DNA of 64,000 nt from NCBI GenBank assembly GCA_963732405.1, contig CAVSZG010000001.1, positions 310,001 to 374,000 on the forward strand, given 5' to 3'. Below the pieces are notes generated by a model. That model made no database searches. It saw only the letters and a list, made by a program, of their open reading frames with translations, and was not told the DNA's origin. This stretch comes from JAUIAI01 sp963732405 (lineage in GTDB: Bacteria; Pseudomonadota; Gammaproteobacteria; Burkholderiales; Burkholderiaceae_E). Position 1 is the stretch's first letter, and each line of letters opens with the position of its first letter. A program made the position numbers and the translations under genes. This document shows, in pieces, positions 35,043 to 43,810 of this stretch.

Positions 35043-36001
35043 CTTGCCATCACCGCCCGCTCGAGTTGGTCGACGAACAGGCCCGCCACGTCGAATCCGG
35101 TCTGTCGGCCGATCTCCTGAAACCCGGTCGGACTGGTGACGTTGATCTCGGTGACGCGCTCGCCGATCACGTCCAGGCCCACCAGCAGCAGGCCTCGGGC
35201 GGCCAGTTCGGGCGCCAGGCGTTCGGCAATGCGTCGATCGGTATCGGACAAGGGCTGGGCGACCGGCTTGCCGCCCGCCGCCATGTTGCCGCGAAACTCA
35301 CCCTGCGCAGGTATGCGCGCCAGAGCATGCGGCACCACCTGGCCACCGATCAGCAGGATACGTTTGTCGCCCGCGGCGATCTCGGGCAGATATTTCTGCG
35401 CCATGACCGACACCCGACCGAACTGATTCAGCGTTTCAATGATGACCGACAGGTTCGAATCATCGGCGCGGGCCTGGAAGATTGACGAGCCCCCCATGCC
35501 ATCGAGCGGTTTGAAGACCGCGCGGCCATGCTGGGCGACGAATTCGCGCAGTCGGGCCGCACTGCGCGTGACGATGGTCGGCGCGGTGAGCTCGGGAAAC
35601 TCGGCGATGGCGAATTTCTCGTTGTGGTCGCGGATGGCGCGTGGCTTGTTGAAGACGCGCGCGCCTTCCGCCTCGGCCCGCTCGAGCATGTAGGTCGCGT
35701 AGACATATTCCATGTCGAAGGGCGGATCGGTGCGCATCAAGACCGCATCGAATCCGGCCAGGGCCCGCGGCGTGTGCTGACCCAGCTCATACCAGTCGGG
35801 ACGATCGGGACGCAGCGTGAGCATCTGCGAAACAGCCTGCACTCGCTGGCCGGCCGCGCCCTGGCTATCGAAGCTCAGATCCTGAATGCCGCAGACCGCC
35901 AGTTCATGATCACGGGCCTGAGCCGCGCACATCATCGCGTAGGTCGTGTCCTTGGCGGTTTTGATACCGGCCAGCGGATCGAGAATGAACAAGAATTTCA
36001 T
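35039..36001 (-). CDS. gshB: Glutathione synthetase
   Basis: The 320-residue ATP-grasp enzyme joins glycine to gamma-glutamylcysteine. Family features are FILDPLAGIKTAKDTTYAM at the start, MRTDPPFDMEYVYATYMLE, FNKPRAIRDHNEKFAIAEFP, FKPLDGMGGSSIFQ (ATP-grasp), and INVTSPTGFQEI at the C-terminus. The ATG at 36001 gives the family's normal length, and upstream frame sequence is unlike it. gshA, usually just upstream in Burkholderiales, is absent here. It opens the tightly overlapping gshB-EIIA-HPr-EI-metX-metW block. Confidence 0.94.
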   Translation of the reverse strand: MKFLFILDPLAGIKTAKDTTYAMMCAAQARDHELAVCGIQDLSFDSQGAAGQRVQAVSQMLTLRPDRPDWYELGQHTPRALAGFDAVLMRTDPPFDMEYVYATYMLERAEAEGARVFNKPRAIRDHNEKFAIAEFPELTAPTIVTRSAARLREFVAQHGRAVFKPLDGMGGSSIFQARADDSNLSVIIETLNQFGRVSVMAQKYLPEIAAGDKRILLIGGQVVPHALARIPAQGEFRGNMAAGGKPVAQPLSDTDRRIAERLAPELAARGLLLVGLDVIGERVTEINVTSPTGFQEIGRQTGFDVAGLFVDQLERAVMAR

Positions 36002-36186
36002 GGTGTGGCGGCACGGGCACCGCTGACGGCCGCAACGACTGCCGCCGCGGACCGGGCAGACGCCGATCAGTGTGGGAAGTCGATTGTAGCGGGTGCCGGC
36101 CCGCTCAGGGCCGCTGGGGCCTGCATCAGCCCTGCGGTCGGGACACCTGCGGGGTGATGCAAGGCAAACACACGAGGCAGGCTTAC

Positions 36187-36221
36187 AAAAAAACCGGCTC
36201 ACCACCCCAGTGGTGAGCCGG
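36187..36221 (-). terminator. Rho-independent terminator after amtB
   Basis: On the minus strand an eleven-pair stem (CCGGCTCACCA with its complement, six-base loop) is followed by seven T residues. It lies 25 bases past the amtB stop and separates the glnK-amtB operon from gshB. Confidence 0.9.
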
Positions 36222-36245
36222 CCTGATCAGTGCATGGCGCCCGAT

Positions 36246-37559
36246 TCAGCGCGCGTAGGCCTGCTCACCATGGGCGGCAATGTCCAGACCCTCGCGTTCC
36301 TGATCTTCCGGCACCCGCAGACCGATCACCAGATCCACCAGCTTGAAGGCAATCGCCGCCACGACGGCCGACCAGACGATCGTGATGCCCACGCTCTCGG
36401 CCTGGATCAGCACCTGTTTGGTCATGTCGAAGTCGACAGCACCGGTACCGCCAAAGCCAGGCGCCGTGAACACGCCGGTCAGCAAGGCCCCGAGAATGCC
36501 GCCCACGCCATGCACGCCGAACACGTCCAGCGAGTCGTCGGCTCCCAGCATGCGCTTGAGACCGCTCACGCCCCAAAGACAGATCACGCCGGCGAGCAGA
36601 CCGATGATGATGGCGCCCATCGGACCCACCGTGCCGCAGGCAGGCGTGATGGCAACCAGGCCCGAGACCGCGCCCGATGCCGCGCCCAGCATCGAGGGCT
36701 TGCCCTTGCCGACCCATTCGGCGATCGACCAGGCCACGGTGGCGGCGGCCGCTGCCACCAGGGTGTTGATGAAGGCCAGCGCCGCACCGCTGTTGGCCTG
36801 CAGATTGGAGCCGGCATTGAAGCCGAACCAACCCACCCAGAGCATGGCCGCACCGACCATCGTGAGCGTCAGTGAATGCGGTGCCATCGATTCCTTACCA
36901 AAGCCGATGCGCTTGCCCAGCAGATAGGCACCCACCAGACCGGCCACACCGGCATTGATGTGCACCACGGTGCCGCCAGCGAAATCGAGTGCCCCTTCAC
37001 CCAGCAGATAACCGCCCGGCCCCCAGACCATGTGTGCGATCGGCAGATAACAGAACGTGAACCACAGCACACTGAAGGCCAGTACGGCGGCGAAGCGCAC
37101 GCGCTCGGCCAGCGAGCCCACGATCAGCGCGGCCGTGATGCCCGCAAAGGTCGACTGGAAGGCCACGAAGATGAATTCGGGCAGCTTGGCGGTCGGCGTG
37201 AAGGTATCGGACAGGGTTTCGACCGTCACGCCGGCCAGGAACACCTTGTCCATCGATCCGATGATCGATGAGCCCGCAGTGAAGGCCAGACTGTAGCCAT
37301 AGACGGCCCATAGGACGCAGATCAGGGAAAACACCACCATCACCTGCATGAGCACCGACAACATGTTCTTGCTGCGCACCAGGCCGCCATAAAACAAAGC
37401 CAGGCCAGGCACCGCCATCATCACCACGAGCAGGGTCGAGACCATCATCCAGGCGACATCACCATTGTTCACCGTGACCTCCTGGGCCACGGCCAGCGCC
37501 GGTGCGGTCAGAGCCAGCGCAGCGGTCAGACCGGCCGCCAATCGGGAATTTCTCAGCAT
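36246..37559 (-). CDS. amtB: Ammonium transporter
   Basis: The 437-residue protein has a cleavable signal peptide (TAALALTAPALAVAQ) and eleven membrane helices of the Amt family. Signature segments are LFYGGLVRSKNML, FAAVLAFSVLWFTFCYLPIA, FAGGTVVHINAG (first pore His), and VFGVHGVGGILGALLTG (second pore His region). It conducts ammonium inward and is gated by GlnK, whose gene is 60 bases upstream. The ATG at 37559 is chosen because GGAG lies six bases before it. An ATG six codons earlier is less likely. Confidence 0.94.
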   Translation of the reverse strand: MLRNSRLAAGLTAALALTAPALAVAQEVTVNNGDVAWMMVSTLLVVMMAVPGLALFYGGLVRSKNMLSVLMQVMVVFSLICVLWAVYGYSLAFTAGSSIIGSMDKVFLAGVTVETLSDTFTPTAKLPEFIFVAFQSTFAGITAALIVGSLAERVRFAAVLAFSVLWFTFCYLPIAHMVWGPGGYLLGEGALDFAGGTVVHINAGVAGLVGAYLLGKRIGFGKESMAPHSLTLTMVGAAMLWVGWFGFNAGSNLQANSGAALAFINTLVAAAAATVAWSIAEWVGKGKPSMLGAASGAVSGLVAITPACGTVGPMGAIIIGLLAGVICLWGVSGLKRMLGADDSLDVFGVHGVGGILGALLTGVFTAPGFGGTGAVDFDMTKQVLIQAESVGITIVWSAVVAAIAFKLVDLVIGLRVPEDQEREGLDIAAHGEQAYAR

Positions 37560-37619
37560 TTTTTTCTCCAGAACCAAATAGTCGTGATCGCAGCGGCAAT
37601 CCGCTGGACAGGGAATCCG

Positions 37620-37958
37620 TCAGAGCGCCGCCGGGCCGATCTCACCGGTGCGGATCCGCACCACCTGCTCCAGGTCGTTCACGAAGATCTTGCCGTCGCC
37701 GATCTTCCCGGTGCGCGCCGCCGTCTCGATGGCTTCGATGGCCTGCTCGAGCAATTCGTCCGGTACCGCTGCCTCCACCTTCATCTTGGGCAGAAAATCC
37801 ACCACGTACTCGGCACCGCGATACAGCTCGGTATGTCCCTTCTGTCGGCCGAATCCCTTGACCTCGGTCACGGTGACGCCCTGGACACCGATCGTGGACA
37901 AGGCCTCCCGGACTTCGTCCAGCTTGAAGGGTTTGATGATCGCCGTGATCAGTTTCAT
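37620..37958 (-). CDS. glnK: PII nitrogen regulatory protein
   Basis: This 112-residue PII protein begins KLITAIIKPFKLDEVREAL. The T-loop KGHTELYRGAEYVVDFLPK carries Tyr51, the uridylylation site, and the C-terminal region has the ATP/2-oxoglutarate binding KIGDGKIFV. It senses nitrogen status and blocks AmtB when nitrogen is sufficient. The order glnK-amtB is standard. Transcription is likely from the sigma-54 promoter at 38046-38061 with NtrC-type enhancer sites. Confidence 0.93.
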   Translation of the reverse strand: MKLITAIIKPFKLDEVREALSTIGVQGVTVTEVKGFGRQKGHTELYRGAEYVVDFLPKMKVEAAVPDELLEQAIEAIETAARTGKIGDGKIFVNDLEQVVRIRTGEIGPAAL

Positions 37959-38045
37959 GCTTTCTCCCTGAGGTGCGAATCTGCGGTCACGCACCCGATG
38001 CGCCGACCGGCACACAGTCGTACCGGCTCTCTGGGCAGAGGGCAT

Positions 38046-38061
38046 TGCACAACTTATGCCA
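38046..38061 (-). promoter_or_regulatory. Sigma-54 promoter of glnK-amtB
   Basis: The minus strand reads TGGCATAAGTTGTGCA, with GG (-24) and GC (-12) separated by exactly 10 bases, the fixed spacing of RpoN promoters. It would place the transcript start about 77 bases before the glnK ATG. Matches to the consensus TGGCAC-N5-TTGCA are partial outside the invariant positions. Confidence 0.75.
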
Positions 38062-38092
38062 GCGGCCCAGACGGGATTGAGGTGAGTTTTTT

Positions 38093-38167
38093 GCACCGCA
38101 GCAGTGAGAGTCTGCCGTGTTTGCGCACCAGCTTAGTGCGTCCACGCCAATGCACCGATCCAGTGCA
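38093..38167 (-). promoter_or_regulatory. NtrC-type enhancer sites upstream of glnK
   Basis: Two sites match the NtrC dyad GCAC-N7-GTGC: 38125-38139 (GCACCAGCTTAGTGC) and 38151-38167 (TGCAC-N7-GTGCA, arms perfect). A third, 38093-38107, matches with one mismatch (GCAC-N7-GTGA). They lie about 50-110 bases upstream of the sigma-54 promoter, as expected for an enhancer. Confidence 0.75.
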
Positions 38168-38258
38168 ATGTTGAGCAAAGCCCTTCGACACCAGGGTCAG
38201 CGACGATGGAACGGCGGTGCTAGACTGGATCCATATCCAATTGATGGAGTCCGATCCG

Positions 38259-38567
38259 ATGGCCGATACCGCCCCTGAACCCGACTACGACCCGTCCGAT
38301 CGGCCCGGTCCGGGCCAGTCCCGTAGCGGTTTTCGTCCCCCCAATCTCACCGAACTGCCTGAGCGACTGCTCGAGCTGCTGCGCAAGAGCCCGGCCGCCG
38401 AAATCGAACATCAACTCAAGGCGCTGGTCTCATCGACCGTTTCCCGGCTCGATCTGGTCACCCGCGAGGAGTTCGATATTCAGGCCGAGATGGTCGAGCG
38501 ACTGCGCGAGCGAGTCGAAGCGCTGGAGCGCCAATTGTGCGTTGAACGATCACCCCGGGCAGAATAA
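38259..38567 (+). CDS. ubiK: UbiK/YqiC accessory factor (BMFP family)
   Basis: The 102-residue protein ends in a strong coiled coil (REEFDIQAEMVERLRERVEA then LERQL). The central NLTELPERLLELLRKS matches the amphipathic helix of UbiK-like proteins, which help the ubiquinone biosynthesis complex. The N-terminal 25 residues are disordered and Asp/Pro-rich, longer than in E. coli. The ATG at 38259 has GGAG nine bases upstream. An ATG at 38244 is possible. It is transcribed away from glnK. Confidence 0.82.
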   Translation: MADTAPEPDYDPSDRPGPGQSRSGFRPPNLTELPERLLELLRKSPAAEIEHQLKALVSSTVSRLDLVTREEFDIQAEMVERLRERVEALERQLCVERSPRAE

Positions 38568-38568
38568 A

Positions 38569-38584
38569 GTAAGCGCTTGCTTAC
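38569..38584. repeat. Short inverted repeat GTAAGC-GCTT-GCTTAC
   Basis: A six-base inverted repeat with a four-base centre lies just after the ubiK stop and about 150 bases before comM. It lacks a T tract, so termination is doubtful. The palindrome resembles an operator of a TetR-type repressor, but no regulator gene is adjacent. Confidence 0.4.
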
Positions 38585-38736
38585 GGAATCAGCATTGGTT
38601 TTCCTGTTGATTAGTCCAATAGACTGATCCCTGCGGCGGGTCTGTGTCGGCAAACAGATAACACCGGGCCGGCTAGCATGGGCCTGATGTCCCGCCCTGT
38701 CCGTCCGCCCTCACCTCAAACGCCCGGTCCTGATCC

Positions 38737-40395
38737 ATGACCCTGGCCCGCATCCACACCCGGGCCCTGGTCGGTATCGACGCGCCACCGGTCGAGGTCG
38801 AGGTCCACATCGCCAATGGCCTGCCGGCATTCACCATCGTCGGTCTGCCCGAGGCCGCCGTGCGGGAGAGTCGAGACCGGGTCCGCGCCGCGATACTGAA
38901 TTCCGGCTTCGAGTTTCCGAACCGCCGGCTTACCGTCAATCTTGCGCCGGCCGATCTGCCCAAGGATTCCGGTCGCTTCGATCTGCCCATCGCCATCGGC
39001 ATACTGGTCGCAACCGATCAGCTCGATGCCCGGCCCATCGGCCGCCGCCTGTTCGTGGGCGAGTTGTCCCTGAGTGGCGAGCTGCGCCCGATCCGGGGTG
39101 CGCTGGCCATGGGCCTCGCTCTGGCCAGGCTGGCCGCCCGCTGTCCTCAGGCGGGGCCGGCCGATCCCGGCATCGAACTGATCGTGCCGCAGGGCAATGC
39201 CGACGAATTGTCGGTGCTGCCCGAACTGTGGGTCAGCACCGCGACCTCGCTGGCCCAGGTCTGCGACGCGCTCGCCGGGCGTTCGGCTCTGCCCCGGCTG
39301 GTGGCGCGAGCTGAGCCACCAGATTCCCGAACGGCTGGCGGTCAGTCGATGCCCGGGGTCGACATGGCCGATGTTCGCGGTCAACAGGCGATCAAGACCG
39401 GGCTCGAGGTGGCCGCGGCCGGTGCTCACCATGTGTTGCTGATCGGCCCCCCGGGTAGCGGCAAATCGATGCTGGCGCGCCGGCTGCATGGCATCGTGCC
39501 ACCGCTGCGCGCCAGTGAAGCGCTCGAGGCGGGCGCCATCTGGAGCCTGGCTGGCCGCTTCGATGTCACCCGCTGGCGGGAACGGGCGTTTCGAGCGCCG
39601 CATCACAGCGCCTCGATGGCCGCGCTGATCGGCGGTGGTGCCCGACTGCGCCCGGGCGAAATCAGCCTGGCCCATCACGGCATCCTGTTCCTGGACGAAT
39701 TGCCCGAGTTCGGCTCGCGAAGCCTGGACAGCCTGCGCGAACCCATCGAAACCGGGCAAATCGCCCTGTCGCGGGCGGCGCGCCAGGTCGAACTGCCGGC
39801 CCGCTTCCAGCTCATCACCGCCATGAACCCCTGCCCCTGCGGCCTGTATGGCGATCCGCGCTGTCGCTGCACGCCCGATCAGGTCGCGCGTTATCAGCAC
39901 CGGGTTTCCGGTCCGCTGCTCGACCGGCTCGACCTGCAGCTCTGGGTGGCACCGGTCGATGGCCACACCTTGATGCGCGAGCCCGATAGCGCCGGCCGGG
40001 CGGCAGCGAGTGGCGCCGCCGACGAAACCGCCGCGGCCAGGACCGCCGCGCCTGAGGGGGCTTCGCCAGGGTCGCAACACCCCGTCGAAACGAGCGCCAT
40101 GATCGCCGCCCGCGTGGTCCGTGCCCGCGAGCGGCAGCTCGCGCGCCAGGGCTGCGTGAATGGCGAACTGGACGCCCGCCAGGTGCCGATCCACTGCGCA
40201 CTCGATGCGCGCGGCCGGCAGCTGCTGGTGCAGACCGCCTCCCGTCTGCACTGGTCGGCACGGGTCTTTCATCGCATCCAGAAAATCGCGCGAAGCATCG
40301 CCGACCTGCAGGAATGCGATGACATCGCGGCCCATCATGTGGCCCAGGCCATCAGTTATCGGCGTGTGTTCGGTCTCATCGGTCAGACTCGATGA
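38737..40395 (+). CDS. comM: ComM/YifB family Mg-chelatase-like AAA+ ATPase
   Basis: The 552-residue protein has an N-terminal Lon-like ChlI domain (ARIHTRALVGIDAPPVEVEV, then GLPEAAVRESRDRVRAAI), Walker A LLIGPPGSGKSMLARRL at about residue 235, Walker B ILFLDELPEF, and the Cys cluster NPCPCGLYGDPRCRC. In competent bacteria ComM is a helicase that extends branch migration during natural transformation. Residues 425-455 hold an Ala/Gly-rich insertion (SAGRAAASGAADETAA) not needed by the fold. It starts a plus-strand stretch. Confidence 0.92.
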   Translation: MTLARIHTRALVGIDAPPVEVEVHIANGLPAFTIVGLPEAAVRESRDRVRAAILNSGFEFPNRRLTVNLAPADLPKDSGRFDLPIAIGILVATDQLDARPIGRRLFVGELSLSGELRPIRGALAMGLALARLAARCPQAGPADPGIELIVPQGNADELSVLPELWVSTATSLAQVCDALAGRSALPRLVARAEPPDSRTAGGQSMPGVDMADVRGQQAIKTGLEVAAAGAHHVLLIGPPGSGKSMLARRLHGIVPPLRASEALEAGAIWSLAGRFDVTRWRERAFRAPHHSASMAALIGGGARLRPGEISLAHHGILFLDELPEFGSRSLDSLREPIETGQIALSRAARQVELPARFQLITAMNPCPCGLYGDPRCRCTPDQVARYQHRVSGPLLDRLDLQLWVAPVDGHTLMREPDSAGRAAASGAADETAAARTAAPEGASPGSQHPVETSAMIAARVVRARERQLARQGCVNGELDARQVPIHCALDARGRQLLVQTASRLHWSARVFHRIQKIARSIADLQECDDIAAHHVAQAISYRRVFGLIGQTR

Positions 40396-40481
40396 TCCCG
40401 GCGGCCGGCTCTGGTGCTCTGGTGCTCTGGTGTAGAGTCAGGCGCATCGAACCCCACCTGGCCTGAACCGGAGCCCGCGCC

Positions 40482-41514
40482 ATGACCCGCGCCGACGACC
40501 TGCCCCTGAGCGACATCCATGTCATCGAACTGCATGCAATCGGCCCGGTGCCGTTTGCCGGCATGTTGTTGCGCCAGCTCGGCGCACGCATTACCCGGGT
40601 GAGCCCGCCCGCGGATCCGGCGCTGGGCGTGAGCATCGATCCGCGATTCGATCTGCTCAACGCCGATAAGACCGTGGTTCATCTGGATCTGAAGTCCGAG
40701 AAGCGGCCGGGCTGCCCTGCATGAACTGCTGGGCGGCGCGGACGCCTTGCTCGAGGGTTTCCGGCCCGGCGTGCTGGAACGCCTTAGCATCGGTCCGCAG
40801 ACCCTGCTCGAGCAGCATCCGCAATTGGTGATCGGTCGTCTCTCGGGCTGGGGCAATGCCGGCCCCTGGGCGGCCCGCGCCGGCCATGACATCAATTATC
40901 TGGCCCTCGCCGGCCTGCTTCATGCCATCGGCCCGCAGGACACGCCGGTCGCCCCGCTCAACGTGGTGGGCGACTTCGGTGGCGGCGCCATGCACCTGCT
41001 GCTCGGCGTGCTGGCCCGGCTGATCGCACGCGGCAAGAGCGGACGAGGCGGTGTGGCCAGCACCAGCATTCTGGCCGGGTCGATCGGCCTGACCCCGATG
41101 TTCTTCGGCCTGATGGCCGCCGGTCGTTGGAATACCCGGCGCGCCAACAACATCCTGGATGGCGCAACGCCCTACTACCGCGTCTACGCCACCGCGGACG
41201 ACAGACACATGGCGGTCGGGGCAATCGAGGCGAAGTTCTATCGCGAATTGCTCGCGCTCACCGGCGTGCAGGACCGGATCGACCCGGCGCGCCAGCATGA
41301 CCGCAGTACCTGGCCGGACACGATCAACATCCTCGCCGAGGCATTCCGGCGTCGCACCCGCGATGAATGGTCGGCGCTGGCCATCGAGCGCGACTGCTGC
41401 GTGGCACCAGTGCTCGACTTCATGGAAGCCAGTCGTGATCCACACAATCTGGCCAACGGCTGGTACGACGCCGAGCCCTTTGCCCGGCCCTCACCCGTCA
41501 TCGATTTCGAATGA
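40482..41514 (+). pseudogene. Class III (CaiB/BaiF, racemase-type) CoA-transferase, frameshifted
   Basis: Two frames together spell a family III CoA-transferase or alpha-methylacyl-CoA racemase. The first runs from DIHVIELHAIGPVPFAGMLL to HLDLKSE, where it stops. The second continues GRAALHELLGGADALLEGFR, GPWAARAGHDINYLALAGLL, DFGGGAMHLLLGVLARL and FMEASRDPHNLANGW. The break lies at about 40701-40705 and removing one base there restores DLKSE-GRAA. Catalytic Asp candidate is in the GHDINY segment. It could be a real lesion or a sequencing error. Confidence 0.75.
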
Positions 41515-41521
41515 CCAGCGC

Positions 41522-42082
41522 CTACTGACCGGTCTGGCGCAAGGCGATCGAATCGAAGAAGGTCGCGGCGGCCTCATCCGACCAGGGCATGCCCATCACC
41601 ACGAACTGCGCGAGCGTATTGCCATTGGCCGCAAACACGGCCTGCATGCGCACCGGTTTGCCCAGAGCCTGGCCATGGGCATCGATGAAGGTTGCCGCGC
41701 GCTCGCCGACAGGCCGCCCGCTCGCATCCATGAGCCGGATCGTGCGCGCCTCCTGGCGATCGATGCTGCCTTCGATATTGCGCAACATGCCCGTCTGCAT
41801 TGACTGCAGCGGTTGATCGGTCTGCGTGCCCGTGGCCAGCCTGAGCCAGGCGGCTGTGAATCGCTGGCCCTGAACCAGCGCACCATGCATGGTCATCTGG
41901 ACCGGCAGGCCGTTCAGGTCGATGGCCCGGGACATTTCGGCGGGCTTGGCCGGCAGCATCATCGCCACGGGCTGCCCGTCCGGGCGAACCTCCCGCCAGT
42001 CCCAGGTCGGTGCGCAAGCTGACAGGCCCAGCCCCACCAGCACGACCACCAGACTGAACAAGGATTGGCGCAAGCCGATCAT
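41522..42082 (-). CDS. Predicted lipoprotein of unknown function
   Basis: The 186-residue product has a signal segment (QSLFSLVVVLVGLGLSACAP) with a lipobox Cys at about residue 23, then a compact domain with WDWREVRPDGQPVAMMLPAK and VVMGMPWSDEAAATFFDSI. I do not recognise a family. A transmembrane-type start at 42082 is chosen over the ATG at 42121 because it gives a normal signal peptide. It converges with the CoA-transferase remnant and diverges from the DUF1840 gene. Confidence 0.7.
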   Translation of the reverse strand: MIGLRQSLFSLVVVLVGLGLSACAPTWDWREVRPDGQPVAMMLPAKPAEMSRAIDLNGLPVQMTMHGALVQGQRFTAAWLRLATGTQTDQPLQSMQTGMLRNIEGSIDRQEARTIRLMDASGRPVGERAATFIDAHGQALGKPVRMQAVFAANGNTLAQFVVMGMPWSDEAAATFFDSIALRQTGQ

Positions 42083-42177
42083 CCCGTATTGATGCGGCTG
42101 CTTGATTGAACCCCTACCCATGATGACTCCCGAATCGGTATGCTCTCCACAGACGAACGCTCTGCAGGAGCCTGATC

Positions 42178-42513
42178 ATGATCTATGAATTCAAAAGCCG
42201 CGCAACCGGTACGGTCATCATGACCGCGTCGGTGGGCGATCAGATGCTCAAGGCCATCGGCAAGCCACCCGGGCCTTCCGGCATAATCACGGTGGATCAG
42301 ATGCCGTCGGCCATCGCCGCCTTGCGCAAACTGCTGGCCGATGTGCAGACGCAGGAAAGCCGTGGTGAGCCAGCCGTTTCCGGCAATGAAGGCGATGATG
42401 AAGCCGATGATGATGCCGATCATCAGGTGTCGTTCAACCAGCGTGCCTGGCCGCTGATCAAGATGCTCGAAGAGGCACACCAGGCGGGCAAAGACATCAC
42501 CTGGGGCGTCTGA
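42178..42513 (+). CDS. DUF1840 family protein
   Basis: The 111-residue cytosolic protein begins MIYEFKSRATGTVIMTASVG and has a central HQVSFNQRAWPLIKMLEEAH, matching DUF1840, a small family largely confined to betaproteobacteria. The middle is acidic (GNEGDDEADDDAD). Function is unknown. The GGAG upstream of the ATG is good. It precedes benE by 40 bases. Confidence 0.85.
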   Translation: MIYEFKSRATGTVIMTASVGDQMLKAIGKPPGPSGIITVDQMPSAIAALRKLLADVQTQESRGEPAVSGNEGDDEADDDADHQVSFNQRAWPLIKMLEEAHQAGKDITWGV

Positions 42514-42553
42514 CCGCAGTGGGCACTGCCCGCTCACCTATCCCAATGAGCTG

Positions 42554-43810
42554 GTGCCCTTGAAGTTTCTCGAACCGTTTGCCCATCCCCTCACCCGACC
42601 CGCCCGCTTCCTGGCCGACCTGGAGCCGACCGCGCTGGTCAATGCCTTCATCGGCTTTCTGTTCGCCGCCACCGGGCCGGTGGCCGTGATCCTGACGGTG
42701 GGCCAATCGGGGGGCCTGTCCGAGGCAACCCTCGCCTCCTGGGTGTTCGGTTCGTTCTTCATCAATGGCTTGCTGTCGATCATCGCCTGCTGGCTGTATC
42801 GCATGCCACTGGTGTTCTTCTGGACGATTCCGGGCACGGTGCTGGTCGGCCCGGCACTGAATCACCTGAGTTTTGCGCAGGTCATCGGCGCCTTCTATGC
42901 CACGGGTGCGCTGATGCTGGCCCTGGGCCTGCTGGGCTGGGTGGGCCGGGCGATGCGCGCCATCCCCATGCCCATCGTGATGGGCATGGTCGCGGGCGTG
43001 TTCCTTCGATTCGGCACCGAGTGGATCATGGCCATCCGGCATGACGCGCTGATCGCCGCGCCCATGACGCTGGCCTTCATTGCACTGAGCGCCCTGCCGT
43101 CGCTGGGCCGGCGCCTGCCACCCCTGATTGGCGCATTGCTGGTGGGCATCGTGGTGATCCTGGCCACCGGTCAGCTCGAACTCGGTGAAGCGCCGGCCAC
43201 CGGCTGGATGAGTTCGCCGCAATTCATCGCACCCGAATTCTCCGCCCAGGCCATGCTCGAACTCGTGCTGCCGCTGGCCATCACGGTACTGGTCGTGCAG
43301 AACGGTCAGGGCATCGCCGTGCTGCGCCAAGCCAGGCATGACCGGCCGCCGATCAATGCCATCACCGTGGCGTGTGGCATCTGGTCGATGCTGGTGGCCA
43401 CCGTGGGCACGGTGTCGACCTGTCTGACCGGCCCGACCAATGCCCTGATTTCGAGTTCGGGCCGTCGCCAATCGCACTATGCGGCCGGTGTGGTGGTGGG
43501 CCTGCTCGCCCTGGGTTTCGGCCTGTTTACGCCGGCGTTCACGCGGTTTCTGCTGGCCAGTCCGCCTGCCTTCATCGCCACACTGGCCGGGCTCGCCATG
43601 CTGCGCGTGTTGCAGGGCGCCTTCACCACCGCCTTCAGTGGCCGCTTTCAACTGGGCGCGCTGATGAGTTTTCTGGTGACCGTCTCGGGCATTGCCATCC
43701 TGAACATTGGCGCGCCGTTCTGGGGCCTGGTGTTCGGCTTCGCCCTGTCATGGCTGCTCGAGCGCGCCGACCACTTACCCGCCGATCCGCCAGGAGATCA
43801 GAAGGCATGA
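42554..43810 (+). CDS. benE: Benzoate/H+ symporter-type membrane protein (BenE family)
   Basis: The 418-residue protein has about 12 helices and BenE-family segments: LVNAFIGFLFAATGPVAVIL, RMPLVFFWTIPGTVLVGPAL, MPIVMGMVAGVFLRFG and NGQGIAVLRQARHDRPPINA. BenE imports benzoate in aromatic degraders, but no benzoate catabolic genes are here, so another aromatic acid or a general role is possible. The start is GTG at 42554, and its stop overlaps the gor ATG (ATGA), so benE and gor are coupled. Confidence 0.85.
   Translation: MPLKFLEPFAHPLTRPARFLADLEPTALVNAFIGFLFAATGPVAVILTVGQSGGLSEATLASWVFGSFFINGLLSIIACWLYRMPLVFFWTIPGTVLVGPALNHLSFAQVIGAFYATGALMLALGLLGWVGRAMRAIPMPIVMGMVAGVFLRFGTEWIMAIRHDALIAAPMTLAFIALSALPSLGRRLPPLIGALLVGIVVILATGQLELGEAPATGWMSSPQFIAPEFSAQAMLELVLPLAITVLVVQNGQGIAVLRQARHDRPPINAITVACGIWSMLVATVGTVSTCLTGPTNALISSSGRRQSHYAAGVVVGLLALGFGLFTPAFTRFLLASPPAFIATLAGLAMLRVLQGAFTTAFSGRFQLGALMSFLVTVSGIAILNIGAPFWGLVFGFALSWLLERADHLPADPPGDQKA

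Noticed and set aside
38716..40338. 540-codon open frame on the minus strand
   Set aside because: It lies exactly opposite comM, a clear AAA+ ATPase gene; the GC-rich codon bias leaves the opposite strand free of stops, and its product resembles nothing.
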